Of a DNA stretch of 8,247 nt, positions 1 to 5,324 are shown piece after piece. This DNA comes from Desulfobacterales bacterium. GTDB lineage: Bacteria; Desulfobacterota; DSM-4660; Desulfatiglandales; B25-G16. A program made the translations under genes and the position numbers. The stretch lies in NCBI GenBank assembly GCA_030672485.1, contig DAOVGH010000029.1, forward strand, positions 1 to 8,247, in the 5' to 3' direction. How positions within the stretch are numbered: position 1 is the first letter of the stretch; every line of letters starts with the position of its first letter. Under the pieces are notes generated by a model. That model did no database searches and had not been told where the DNA came from. It saw only the letters and a program-made list of their open reading frames with translations.

Positions 1-131
1 TCAGGGGTTCAACCCGAACCGAACCATTGTACATGCGGAGAGCCCTCAACTGGCTCAGGAAAAACCCGGGTTTAACGGTACAAAGTTAAACAAACAACCA
101 TTGAACCGTGAACCCGGAACTTTGAACCTGA
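1..131. repeat. GAACC-rich degenerate 7-bp tandem repeat field
   Basis: Units TTGAACC (101-107), GTGAACC (108-114), CGGAACT (115-121) and TTGAACC (122-128) lie head to tail with a 7-bp period. At the window edge GGTTCAA (5-11) is the inverted form, followed by CCGAACCGAACC. AACCATTG occurs at 22-29 and again at 96-103, and a perfect 12-bp palindrome, AAACCCGGGTTT, sits at 62-73. TCAGGGGTTCAA at the left edge is roughly the reverse complement of TTGAACCTGA at 122-131. No credible coding frame is seen. This is non-coding repeat DNA of unknown role, and it may continue beyond the window. Confidence 0.7.
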
Positions 132-350
132 GTAGTTACCATATACTAGACTTGGAGAAGAGGCCACAAACTGCGTTATGCCGATAATCATTTGATACAA
201 TAATAAAACATGGCCTCATCGAGAGATCACCTTTCTAAGATAACACATTTTTCTGTTCTTTCTCTACTCATTTTTTCCACAAAAGCCATTGGATCGCCAT
301 GAAAACGCCTCTTTCCTGGTCTTGGGGAGAAGGTGGTCGCCACCCAGAAT
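132..350. other. gene-free stretch left of the pcm remnant
   Basis: I see no intact gene here. Short open frames exist on both strands but resemble no known family. The part nearest 351 may hold decayed upstream sequence of the pcm remnant: in frame with it, 303-350 reads KRLFPGLGEKVVATQN, closed off upstream by a TGA at 300-302. A neighbouring frame gives an AMKT-like stretch around 296-307 that could be the family's usual 'AMxxVPR' segment after a frameshift. This is weak and not counted as coding. Confidence 0.4.
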
Positions 351-530
351 ATTGGAGCAGGCCAGACAATCTCACGGCCGCATATAGTGGCATTTATCAC
401 TGACGCCTTAAGTCTATCCCCAGCGGGTAGGGTACTGGACATAGGAACAGGCTCAGGTTAGCAGGCCCGTATTCTGGGGGAGGCTGCGAGGGAGGTTTAT
501 ACAATGGAGATGAGGCCTCAATGGAGATGA
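351..530 (+). pseudogene. pcm: remnant of protein-L-isoaspartate O-methyltransferase gene
   Basis: Read in one frame from 351, the translation begins IGAGQTISRPHIVAFITDAL, the family signature usually written (L)PIGxGQTISxPYxVAxMT. It continues through VLDIGTGSG, the SAM-binding motif I, and then QARILGEAAREVYTMEMRP, which matches the stretch after motif I. The Tyr codon that normally follows GTGSG is replaced by TAG at 459-461, and a second stop (TGA, 528-530) ends the frame after a 17-bp tandem duplication. Intact enzymes are about 210 residues and repair isoaspartyl damage in proteins by methylating it with SAM. Only about 60 recognisable residues survive here; the C-terminal half is absent, and the dehydrogenase gene begins on the other strand within 30 bp. 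The identification is firm from the motifs; the extent upstream of 351 is uncertain. Confidence 0.85.
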
Positions 531-536
531 AGCCTC
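503..536. repeat. 17-bp tandem duplication
   Basis: AATGGAGATGAGGCCTC (503-519) is followed directly by AATGGAGATGAAGCCTC (520-536), two copies differing at one base. Copy 1 is still readable as pcm coding sequence (MEMRP). Copy 2 shifts the reading and brings in the stop at 528-530. It looks like a slippage-type duplication in a gene no longer under selection. Confidence 0.9.
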
Positions 537-555
537 GGCCGGATGAGACAGCTCG

Positions 556-1575
556 TCATGGTTCGATAATTACCTTGATTGAATCCTGAGCCTTTTCAAC
601 AAGGGCGAATCCTTCCCCTGCCCTGGCGAGTGGAAAACGATGGGTTATCATATCCTTTACAATAATATTCTTTGACCTGATCAACTCCATTGCCTCGCTT
701 ATATCCGAGGGAGAGCCGGCATAACAGGTGGTAATTGTTATGCCGTCATGCCAGATATCATATAAGGGCATGGCAATATCGATGTCGGGCTGTGTAGGGG
801 CGAAAATAAGGACAGTCCCCCCTCTATCAACGGTTTCCCAGGCCATATGAATTGCCTCTGTAACCCCAGCAGCAACTATTACCATGTCAGCCAGACGTCC
901 ATTATTGACGCCTTTAAGATGCTCTGGAATGTTATTGCCGGCCAGAATAGCTGCCTTTGCCCCGAATCGTTCGGCGAATACCAGCCGGTTTTTGTTTATG
1001 TCAGTCACCACCACGGAGCTTGCCCCCGAGGCCCTGGCCAGTTTAAGATGGAGCAATCCCGCAATCCCTCCCCCTATTATAAAGACTGTCTGGCCTGGCC
1101 GTAGGTGAGCAGTTTTTTGACCCCTCAGGACACAGGCCAAAGGCTCAATAAACGTTCCCTCTTCATAGGAGACTTCGTCGGGTAGAAGGAATACCCCCCG
1201 ATCAACATTGATTCCTGGCACCCCGATGAATTCGGCAAATCCTCCGGGGTCAAAGTTTGTTTTTCTCAAGGTATCGCATACTGTATGGTGACCATTTAGG
1301 CAATAACGGCAAGTGTTACAGGGGACATGGTGGGATACAAAGACCCGATCACCCACTTTAAATGTCTCAACATTCTTTCCTGCCTCAACTATCTTTCCCG
1401 TCATCTCATGGCCGAGCACAATGGGGGCCTTTTTTAGTCTGTACCATTCCAGGACATCACTACCACATATCCCACATGCATGCATTTGGACCAAGAGCTC
1501 ATCCGCTCCTATTTTGGGTACCGGGATTTCTTCCAACCTTATATCCCTGTTATTGTAATACCTTGCGCATTTCAT
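556..1575 (-). CDS. zinc-dependent medium-chain alcohol/polyol dehydrogenase
   Basis: This is an MDR-superfamily oxidoreductase of the sorbitol/threonine dehydrogenase type, predicted cytoplasmic and NAD(H)-dependent. Numbered from the longer GTG form (1587), it shows GICGSD with catalytic zinc ligand Cys41, GHE at 60-61, the IEPL glutamate at 148, and the structural-zinc cysteines 90, 93, 96 and 104. The Rossmann turn is GGGIAG (172-177), and Asp196 after the second beta strand fits NAD preference. I choose ATG at 1575 (339 aa, MKCARYYNNRDIRLEE) because family members usually start there; GTG at 1587 would add four residues. Neither start has a clear Shine-Dalgarno sequence. It lies 43 bp after the aldolase gene and is probably the last gene of that operon, ending in TGA. 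The substrate is not deducible; a polyol, cyclitol or sugar phosphate would fit the neighbours. Confidence 0.93.
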   Translation of the reverse strand: MKCARYYNNRDIRLEEIPVPKIGADELLVQMHACGICGSDVLEWYRLKKAPIVLGHEMTGKIVEAGKNVETFKVGDRVFVSHHVPCNTCRYCLNGHHTVCDTLRKTNFDPGGFAEFIGVPGINVDRGVFLLPDEVSYEEGTFIEPLACVLRGQKTAHLRPGQTVFIIGGGIAGLLHLKLARASGASSVVVTDINKNRLVFAERFGAKAAILAGNNIPEHLKGVNNGRLADMVIVAAGVTEAIHMAWETVDRGGTVLIFAPTQPDIDIAMPLYDIWHDGITITTCYAGSPSDISEAMELIRSKNIIVKDMITHRFPLARAGEGFALVEKAQDSIKVIIEP

Positions 1576-1580
1576 AGGGT

Positions 1581-1632
1581 TTGTCACTTATCACTTGTCG
1601 TTTGTCAGTGCATACTCCTTACTGCTTACTGC
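1581..1632. repeat. 7-bp tandem repeats spanning aldolase stop and dehydrogenase leader
   Basis: On the + strand: TTGTCAC (1581-1587), TTATCAC (1588-1594), TTGTCGT (1595-1601), TTGTCAG (1602-1608), then TGCATAC and TCC, then TTACTGC twice (1619-1625, 1626-1632). On the coding strand these read GCAGTAA GCAGTAA ... GTGATAA GTGACAA. The TAA of one unit (1621-1619) is the aldolase stop codon, and the last units contain the alternative GTG start of the dehydrogenase. The 7-bp period matches the field at 1-131, although the unit sequence differs. Confidence 0.8.
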
Positions 1633-2413
1633 TCAGTTCCTCGAAGAGTTCCTGGGCCTCTCTTGGTGTTGAATTTCTATGAATAATGGCGTTTAGCGCC
1701 CTCATCATGGGAACTGGATGTGGGTTCTGCCAGACATTCCTGCCCAGGTTAATCCCTATTGCTCCCTTTTGAAGGCCATCATAGACAAATTCAAACACCT
1801 CGAACTCTGTCTCACATTTCGGGCCACCTGCAATAACAATAGGAACAGGACAACCCCCTGTTACCTTTTCAAAATCCTCCGGGCAGTAGTAGGTTTTTAC
1901 AATCCTTGCTCCCAATTCAGCGGCAATTCGACAGCTCAGGGCAAGATACCTGGCTTCCCTTTTTTCCAGTTCCTTACCCACTGCGGTTACGGCCATAACA
2001 GGAATACCAAAATCTTCACACTGGTCAACAAGCTGAGTAAGGTTGGTCAATGTCTGCTTCTCATAGTCAGAACCCACAAAGACCGAGATACCAACAGCAG
2101 CGGCGTTGAGCCTAATGATCTCCTCTATTGACGTAGTGATGGTCTCATTGGCTAAGTCAGTCCCGATTATACTGGTGCCGCCGGATACCCTCAGGATGAT
2201 TGGGACCTGGCTGTTGGGAGGGATAGATGAGCGCAATACACCCCTGGTAACAAAAAGGCCGTCGGCATAGGGAAGGAGTTCTCTTATTGTCTCCGATGGT
2301 TTTTCCAGACAACTGGTAGGACCCTGGAAATAACCATGATCTATGGGCAAAAACTGGCAGCGACCATCTTTCTTGATTAATCTGGAAAGCCTGTTTTCAA
2401 TCCCCCAATCCAT
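1619..2413 (-). CDS. LsrF/DhnA-type class I aldolase-like protein
   Basis: This 264-residue TIM-barrel protein of the DeoC/LacD/DhnA group resembles E. coli LsrF closely. Shared features are DWG..xRLSR at the start, DHGYFQGPT (25-33), TRGVLR (56-61), the EE.IRLN segment near 97-103, VGSDYE (113-118), MAVTAVGK (140-147), KTYY with the predicted active-site lysine Lys173, PVPIVIAGGPK (189-199) and GRNVWQ..HPVPMM (224-237). LsrF transfers an acetyl group from the autoinducer-2 breakdown product 3-hydroxy-5-phosphonooxypentane-2,4-dione to CoA; relatives include aldolases and the ADH synthase of archaeal aromatic biosynthesis. It lacks about 27 N-terminal residues of E. coli LsrF, usual for distant homologues. 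The ATG has a strong AAAGGAGG 5 nt upstream. No other lsr gene is present, so AI-2 processing is not supported; a sugar- or cyclitol-phosphate substrate is as likely. The last codons fall in a 7-bp repeat. Confidence 0.9.
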   Translation of the reverse strand: MDWGIENRLSRLIKKDGRCQFLPIDHGYFQGPTSCLEKPSETIRELLPYADGLFVTRGVLRSSIPPNSQVPIILRVSGGTSIIGTDLANETITTSIEEIIRLNAAAVGISVFVGSDYEKQTLTNLTQLVDQCEDFGIPVMAVTAVGKELEKREARYLALSCRIAAELGARIVKTYYCPEDFEKVTGGCPVPIVIAGGPKCETEFEVFEFVYDGLQKGAIGINLGRNVWQNPHPVPMMRALNAIIHRNSTPREAQELFEELSSKQ

Positions 2414-2418
2414 TGAAT

Positions 2419-2426
2419 CCTCCTTT
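2419..2426 (-). promoter_or_regulatory. strong Shine-Dalgarno of the aldolase gene
   Basis: The coding strand reads AAAGGAGG followed by 5 nt and ATG (2413-2411). This fixes the start and predicts efficient translation. Confidence 0.85.
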
Positions 2427-2434
2427 CAAAAATT

Positions 2435-2455
2435 AAGGGCCTTTAAGGAGCCCTT
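2435..2455 (-). terminator. possible hairpin/attenuator between synthase and aldolase genes
   Basis: AAGGGC (2435-2440) and GCCCTT (2450-2455) form a 6-bp stem around a 9-nt loop. On the coding strand the stem is followed by AATTTTTG (2434-2427), so it resembles a weak intrinsic terminator just ahead of the aldolase ribosome binding site. The stem is short and its function is uncertain. It could reduce readthrough from the broken synthase gene, or just be an mRNA-processing hairpin. Confidence 0.35.
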
Positions 2456-2498
2456 ACCCTGCATAAATCCCGTCTACTGGAAATACTTCTAGAGAGGT

Positions 2499-3218
2499 CT
2501 AATCATCTCTTTTTCCTTGAATGAAATCCTCTGTGAGCCTGAATGCCTTATCATCTGTATATTGTCTCGGGGGATGCTTCATAAAATATGCGGATGGAGA
2601 GTATAAGATGCCTCCTTTGCCTCTTTCGAGTGCAAGTCTACAACATCGTATGGCATCAATAACCACCCCACCGGAATTTGGGGAGTCTTCCACTGAAAGC
2701 CTCAATTCAAGGTTCATAGGGACATCGCCGAAAAGTCTGCCTTCCATCCTGATAAAGCCGATCTTGTTATCTTTTTGCCACGCAACCCAATCGCTTGGCC
2801 CTATGTGAATATTTTCTTTTTCCAATCGTCTTTCAACCAATTGAGATTGCACGGATTCGGTCTTTGACTCTCTTTTTGAGATAACACGACTCCTATTTAG
2901 CATATTCAAAAAATCGGTGTTGCCTCCTGTATTCAGCTGGTAGGTCCTTTCCAGTTTAACTCCTCTTGCCTTAAAAAGGTTTGTCAAAACCCTATGTACT
3001 ATAGTCGCACCGAGTTGAGATTTGATATCGTCTCCTATAATGGGTATCCCCTCCTTTTCAAATCTTGTGCCCCATTCAGGACTACTGGCAATAAATACAG
3101 GCATGTTATTTATGAATCCTATTCCGGCATTGAGAGCGCATTCGGCATAGAATTTGGCGGCATTTTCTGATCCCACTGGAAGATAATTTAAGAGGACATG
3201 GGCCCCGCTATCCTTCAA
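2499..3218 (-). CDS. C-terminal piece of inositol-1-phosphate synthase (up to 239 aa)
   Basis: This frame is open from after the TAA at 3254-3252 and carries the catalytic and tetramerisation part of the synthase with all its motifs. The first usual initiation codon is TTG at 3218-3216, with no Shine-Dalgarno. That TTG overlaps the TGA (3217-3215) of a +1-frame open stretch containing the short ATG reading MIKESRPTKIVLRY, a TTGA arrangement that could in principle allow reinitiation. Independent expression is therefore possible but unsupported. Confidence 0.5.
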   Translation of the reverse strand: MKDSGAHVLLNYLPVGSENAAKFYAECALNAGIGFINNMPVFIASSPEWGTRFEKEGIPIIGDDIKSQLGATIVHRVLTNLFKARGVKLERTYQLNTGGNTDFLNMLNRSRVISKRESKTESVQSQLVERRLEKENIHIGPSDWVAWQKDNKIGFIRMEGRLFGDVPMNLELRLSVEDSPNSGGVVIDAIRCCRLALERGKGGILYSPSAYFMKHPPRQYTDDKAFRLTEDFIQGKRDD

Positions 3219-3284
3219 TATCTTAATACAATCTTCGTTGGACGGCTCTCTTTAATCATATAAGATAAAGGTAAATTTATACAC

Positions 3285-3605
3285 TTAATATCGCATATGT
3301 TCAGAAAAACTATCCAATATGGCACCCATTTCCACCTTGACGCCTGTGTTGGGCACATCTTTGCAGAATACCGTGGTGCAGTTCGGCAATTCAAATATAG
3401 CCTTGGAGACATCCTTCCCGACCTTTCTTTTGTCTATGTCAAAGGCAGCTACTATTTCGATGTCATAGGGTTTGTAAGGGCCAATCTCCCAGTGCATCAA
3501 CCCGATAGCATCTTTGCCATCCTTCTTCTTGTAATACTCTATACCTTGAAGTAATGAGCTTGCGCAGTTCCCAGTACCGACGATAGCAATCTTGATTTTG
3601 TCCAT
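3285..3605 (-). CDS. N-terminal piece of inositol-1-phosphate synthase (106 aa)
   Basis: If translated as it stands, this open frame gives most of the Rossmann NAD-binding half (VGTGNCASSL, FDIDKRKVGKD, VEMGAILDSFSEHM) and stops at TAA 3287-3285. It has the cluster's best ribosome binding site. A 106-residue piece would lack the catalytic domain. Confidence 0.6.
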   Translation of the reverse strand: MDKIKIAIVGTGNCASSLLQGIEYYKKKDGKDAIGLMHWEIGPYKPYDIEIVAAFDIDKRKVGKDVSKAIFELPNCTTVFCKDVPNTGVKVEMGAILDSFSEHMRY

Positions 3606-3611
3606 AGGCGA

Positions 3612-3619
3612 CCTCCTTT
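3612..3619 (-). promoter_or_regulatory. strong Shine-Dalgarno of the inositol-phosphate synthase
   Basis: AAAGGAGG on the coding strand, 6 nt before the ATG at 3605-3603. It is perfectly preserved although the gene downstream is interrupted. Confidence 0.85.
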
Positions 3620-3886
3620 ACCTGACCCTGACCTGTTCGAGAAAATAGATAATAAGGCAACTTGGAAATTTGGGTCCCGGAGTTGTCCTTTAAAAGCCCA
3701 TTTCTTGCCACTACCACTAGGTGGTCTATCCCTTGCCAGGGGGTGTCTTGATAGTGCAGGTGAGTAGCCAGATTTCGTGCACCATTTCTACGGGGAAAGT
3801 TTGATGCCCTCTTTTAACAAGAAAGGATGTTGTTTGCAAGGATTTTATGCCTTAAGCATCTACAAGGGTGATATCCGCCCAGTTAT
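3620..3886. other. divergent intergenic region between synthase and symporter
   Basis: The gene-free interval 3606-3938 separates two divergently transcribed units. It holds the synthase ribosome binding site at one end and a sigma70-like promoter for the symporter at the other. In between I see a small inverted repeat, ACCAC-TAG-GTGGT (3713-3725), that could be an operator, and no open frame resembling a protein. A minus-strand promoter must lie here but I cannot place it with confidence; an AT-rich TTATTATCTATTTT-like stretch near 3640-3660 is the best region. Confidence 0.5.
3713..3725. promoter_or_regulatory. small inverted repeat, possible operator
   Basis: ACCAC and GTGGT are perfect 5-bp inverted arms around TAG. 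It lies about 110 bp upstream of the synthase start and about 210 bp upstream of the symporter start, a plausible place for a shared regulator. The arms are short enough to arise by chance. Confidence 0.25.
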
Positions 3887-3915
3887 TTGACATTGTGGGG
3901 TAAAGAAAATAGATT
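3887..3915 (+). promoter_or_regulatory. sigma70-like promoter of the symporter gene
   Basis: TTGACA (3887-3892), identical to the -35 consensus, is followed after exactly 17 bp by TAGATT (3910-3915), which matches four of six -10 positions. Transcription would start near 3922, giving a leader of about 17 nt before the ATG at 3939. Confidence 0.6.
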
Positions 3916-3938
3916 TAGCTTGATCCATGGGGTGATAT

Positions 3939-5315
3939 ATGGATATCGCAATTGTTTTTATATATTTCTCAGGCCTGATCTTTATTGGCACTAGATCCTT
4001 TAGGGTTGTGAAAGACATAAACAGCTTTTTTGTCGCTGACAGGGGTGCCTCTTTCCCTTTTGTTGCTGGATCCCTTTTTGCCACCATAGTTGGGGGGTCC
4101 TCCACCATTGGGATGGCAGGTTTAGGGTACAGACAGGGTTTGGTAGGATCCTGGTGGCTCCTGGTAGGGGCTATTGGACTTCTTTTTCTGGGCCTTTTTC
4201 TGGCAGAAAAGGTGAGGGGGTACGCTCTTTATACCTTACCAGAAATCCTCGAGGTCCAGTATGGACCTGAAGCAAAACTCTTTGCCTCAGGGTTGATAGT
4301 TATTGCCTGGATGGGCATCATTGCAGGGCAGATAGTGGCAGCCGGAAGGATTCTAGAGACCATTTTGGAAGCCCCTGCATCCCTTTTGATGATTATAATC
4401 GCATTTGTCTTTATTGTTTATACCTTGTTAGGAGGCCAGCATTCAGTAGTTCGCACGGATACAATCCAGAGCCTGATCATTGTTGTCGCGATTTTCCTCT
4501 TGATTCCCCTTTGTCTTAGCAAGCTTGGAGGGGTTTTCTCAATGAGAGAGGCACTCGGGCGTGACTACTTTTCCTTTCCAGTAAGCCAGCATTTTACATG
4601 GAAGACATTGGCTACCTATCTATTCTTGGTTGGTTCGACCTATGTTGTAGGACCCGATATCTACTCAAGGATCTTCTGCGCCAAGGACAAAAAAACGGCC
4701 AAGGGCGCTACCTTGACAGTAGCCCTGGCATTAATACCATTTGCCTTTATCATCGTCATAATAGGTATGTCCGCCAGGGTATTATTTCCTCAGATTAGCC
4801 CTGAGGCCTCCTTTCCGACAATGATTGGCCATCTCTTCCCGACAGGGTTAAGTGGGCTCGTTATTGCAGCACTCCTTTCTGCGATGATGTCCTCAGCAGA
4901 CACATGTCTTTTGACCACCAGTACTATTCTGTCAGTTGATATAGTGAAGGCCTTTTTCAGACCAGCTATATCAGAGAGAAGACTGCTTTTGCTTTGCCGT
5001 TTCTTTATCGTATTGCTAGGTATCTTCTCCCTGTTCATTGCGCTAAGGCTGAAAGGGGTTATTCCATCTCTGCTTCTCGGCTATACTGTTTACACCTCCG
5101 GACTCGTTCTCCCTGTTCTTCTCGGTTTTCATGTGCACAGGTTTAAGTTAAACAAGACGGGTGCGATCTCAGCCATGGTAGCTGGAGGCGGATTGGCGTT
5201 GGGCGGGAAATTGATGGGATTGAGTGATTTTGGTCTTTACGGTTTCTTCGTATCCGGCATAATCCTGGTGATAGGAAGTCGCTTTATCTCATTTGTAAGG
5301 GGAAATAGGGTTTGA
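3939..5315 (+). CDS. sodium:solute symporter (SSF) family transporter
   Basis: This 458-residue inner-membrane protein has a hydrophobic pattern consistent with about 12-13 transmembrane helices. SSF features include DINSFFVADR (26-35) after helix 1, TIVGGSSTIGMAGLGYRQG (49-67), the LGG..SV..TD.IQS segment (164-178), and AALLSAMMSSADTCLL (310-325). In the last, Ala315, Ser318 and Ser319 align with the A-x-x-S-T part of the Na2 sodium site of PutP. The family couples sodium influx to uptake of sugars, inositols, amino acids or organic acids; the substrate cannot be read from the sequence. Its divergent position beside an inositol-phosphate synthase makes a cyclitol or sugar a guess only. The ATG has only a weak GGGGTGAT upstream and a good promoter close by. 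The gene ends in TGA, 9 bp from the convergent YhaM-like gene. Confidence 0.92.
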   Translation: MDIAIVFIYFSGLIFIGTRSFRVVKDINSFFVADRGASFPFVAGSLFATIVGGSSTIGMAGLGYRQGLVGSWWLLVGAIGLLFLGLFLAEKVRGYALYTLPEILEVQYGPEAKLFASGLIVIAWMGIIAGQIVAAGRILETILEAPASLLMIIIAFVFIVYTLLGGQHSVVRTDTIQSLIIVVAIFLLIPLCLSKLGGVFSMREALGRDYFSFPVSQHFTWKTLATYLFLVGSTYVVGPDIYSRIFCAKDKKTAKGATLTVALALIPFAFIIVIIGMSARVLFPQISPEASFPTMIGHLFPTGLSGLVIAALLSAMMSSADTCLLTTSTILSVDIVKAFFRPAISERRLLLLCRFFIVLLGIFSLFIALRLKGVIPSLLLGYTVYTSGLVLPVLLGFHVHRFKLNKTGAISAMVAGGGLALGGKLMGLSDFGLYGFFVSGIILVIGSRFISFVRGNRV

Positions 5316-5324
5316 TCTTCTGAT

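Larger units (their letters stand above)
2499..3605 (-). pseudogene. inositol-1-phosphate synthase, interrupted by two in-frame stops
   Basis: The short prokaryotic/archaeal form of myo-inositol-1-phosphate synthase (family length about 360-370) converts glucose 6-phosphate to inositol 1-phosphate using bound NAD. The N-terminal part has the NAD-binding IAIVGTGNCASSLLQG (7-21) and DIDKRKVGKD. The C-terminal part has NYLPVGSE, PVFIAS.PEW, IIGDDIKSQLGATIVHR, LNTGGNTDFLNML, HIGPSDWVAW, GDVPMNLE and DSPNSGGVVIDAIR. Both parts are in the same frame, but TAA codons at 3287-3285 and 3254-3252 interrupt the poorly conserved linker. Across it the frame-0 reading TFILYD*REPSNED resembles the family's usual 'TF.xSDKEP..V' segment, so the frame is original or was restored. 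No other damage is seen, pointing to recent inactivation, a split gene or a sequence error. The start has AAAGGAGG 6 nt upstream; TAG ends the frame. It is the first gene of the aldolase/dehydrogenase cluster. Confidence 0.85.

Noticed and set aside
1..131. CRISPR-like array
   Set aside because: The period is only 7 bp with no spacers; these are simple degenerate tandem repeats.
227..442. 71-codon minus-strand frame at the left edge
   Set aside because: It is antisense to the pcm relic, whose + strand reading matches a known family; the minus reading resembles nothing.
1718..2131. 137-codon + strand frame
   Set aside because: It lies entirely antisense to the aldolase gene, which has clear family motifs; shadow frame.
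1619..2413. True AI-2 degradation gene lsrF
   Set aside because: The protein is close in motif to LsrF, but no lsrK, lsrR, lsrG or lsr transporter gene is nearby, so I give the family but not the symbol.
3252..3287. TAA reassigned as a sense codon
   Set aside because: TAA ends the aldolase and flavin-reductase-like genes normally, and TAG and TGA also act as stops here, so genome-wide recoding is unlikely.
3215..3412. 65-codon minus-strand frame bridging the synthase interruption
   Set aside because: Upstream of the interruption it is the wrong frame of the synthase and reads unlike the family. It matters only as a possible reinitiation aid at its TGA, which overlaps TTG at 3218.
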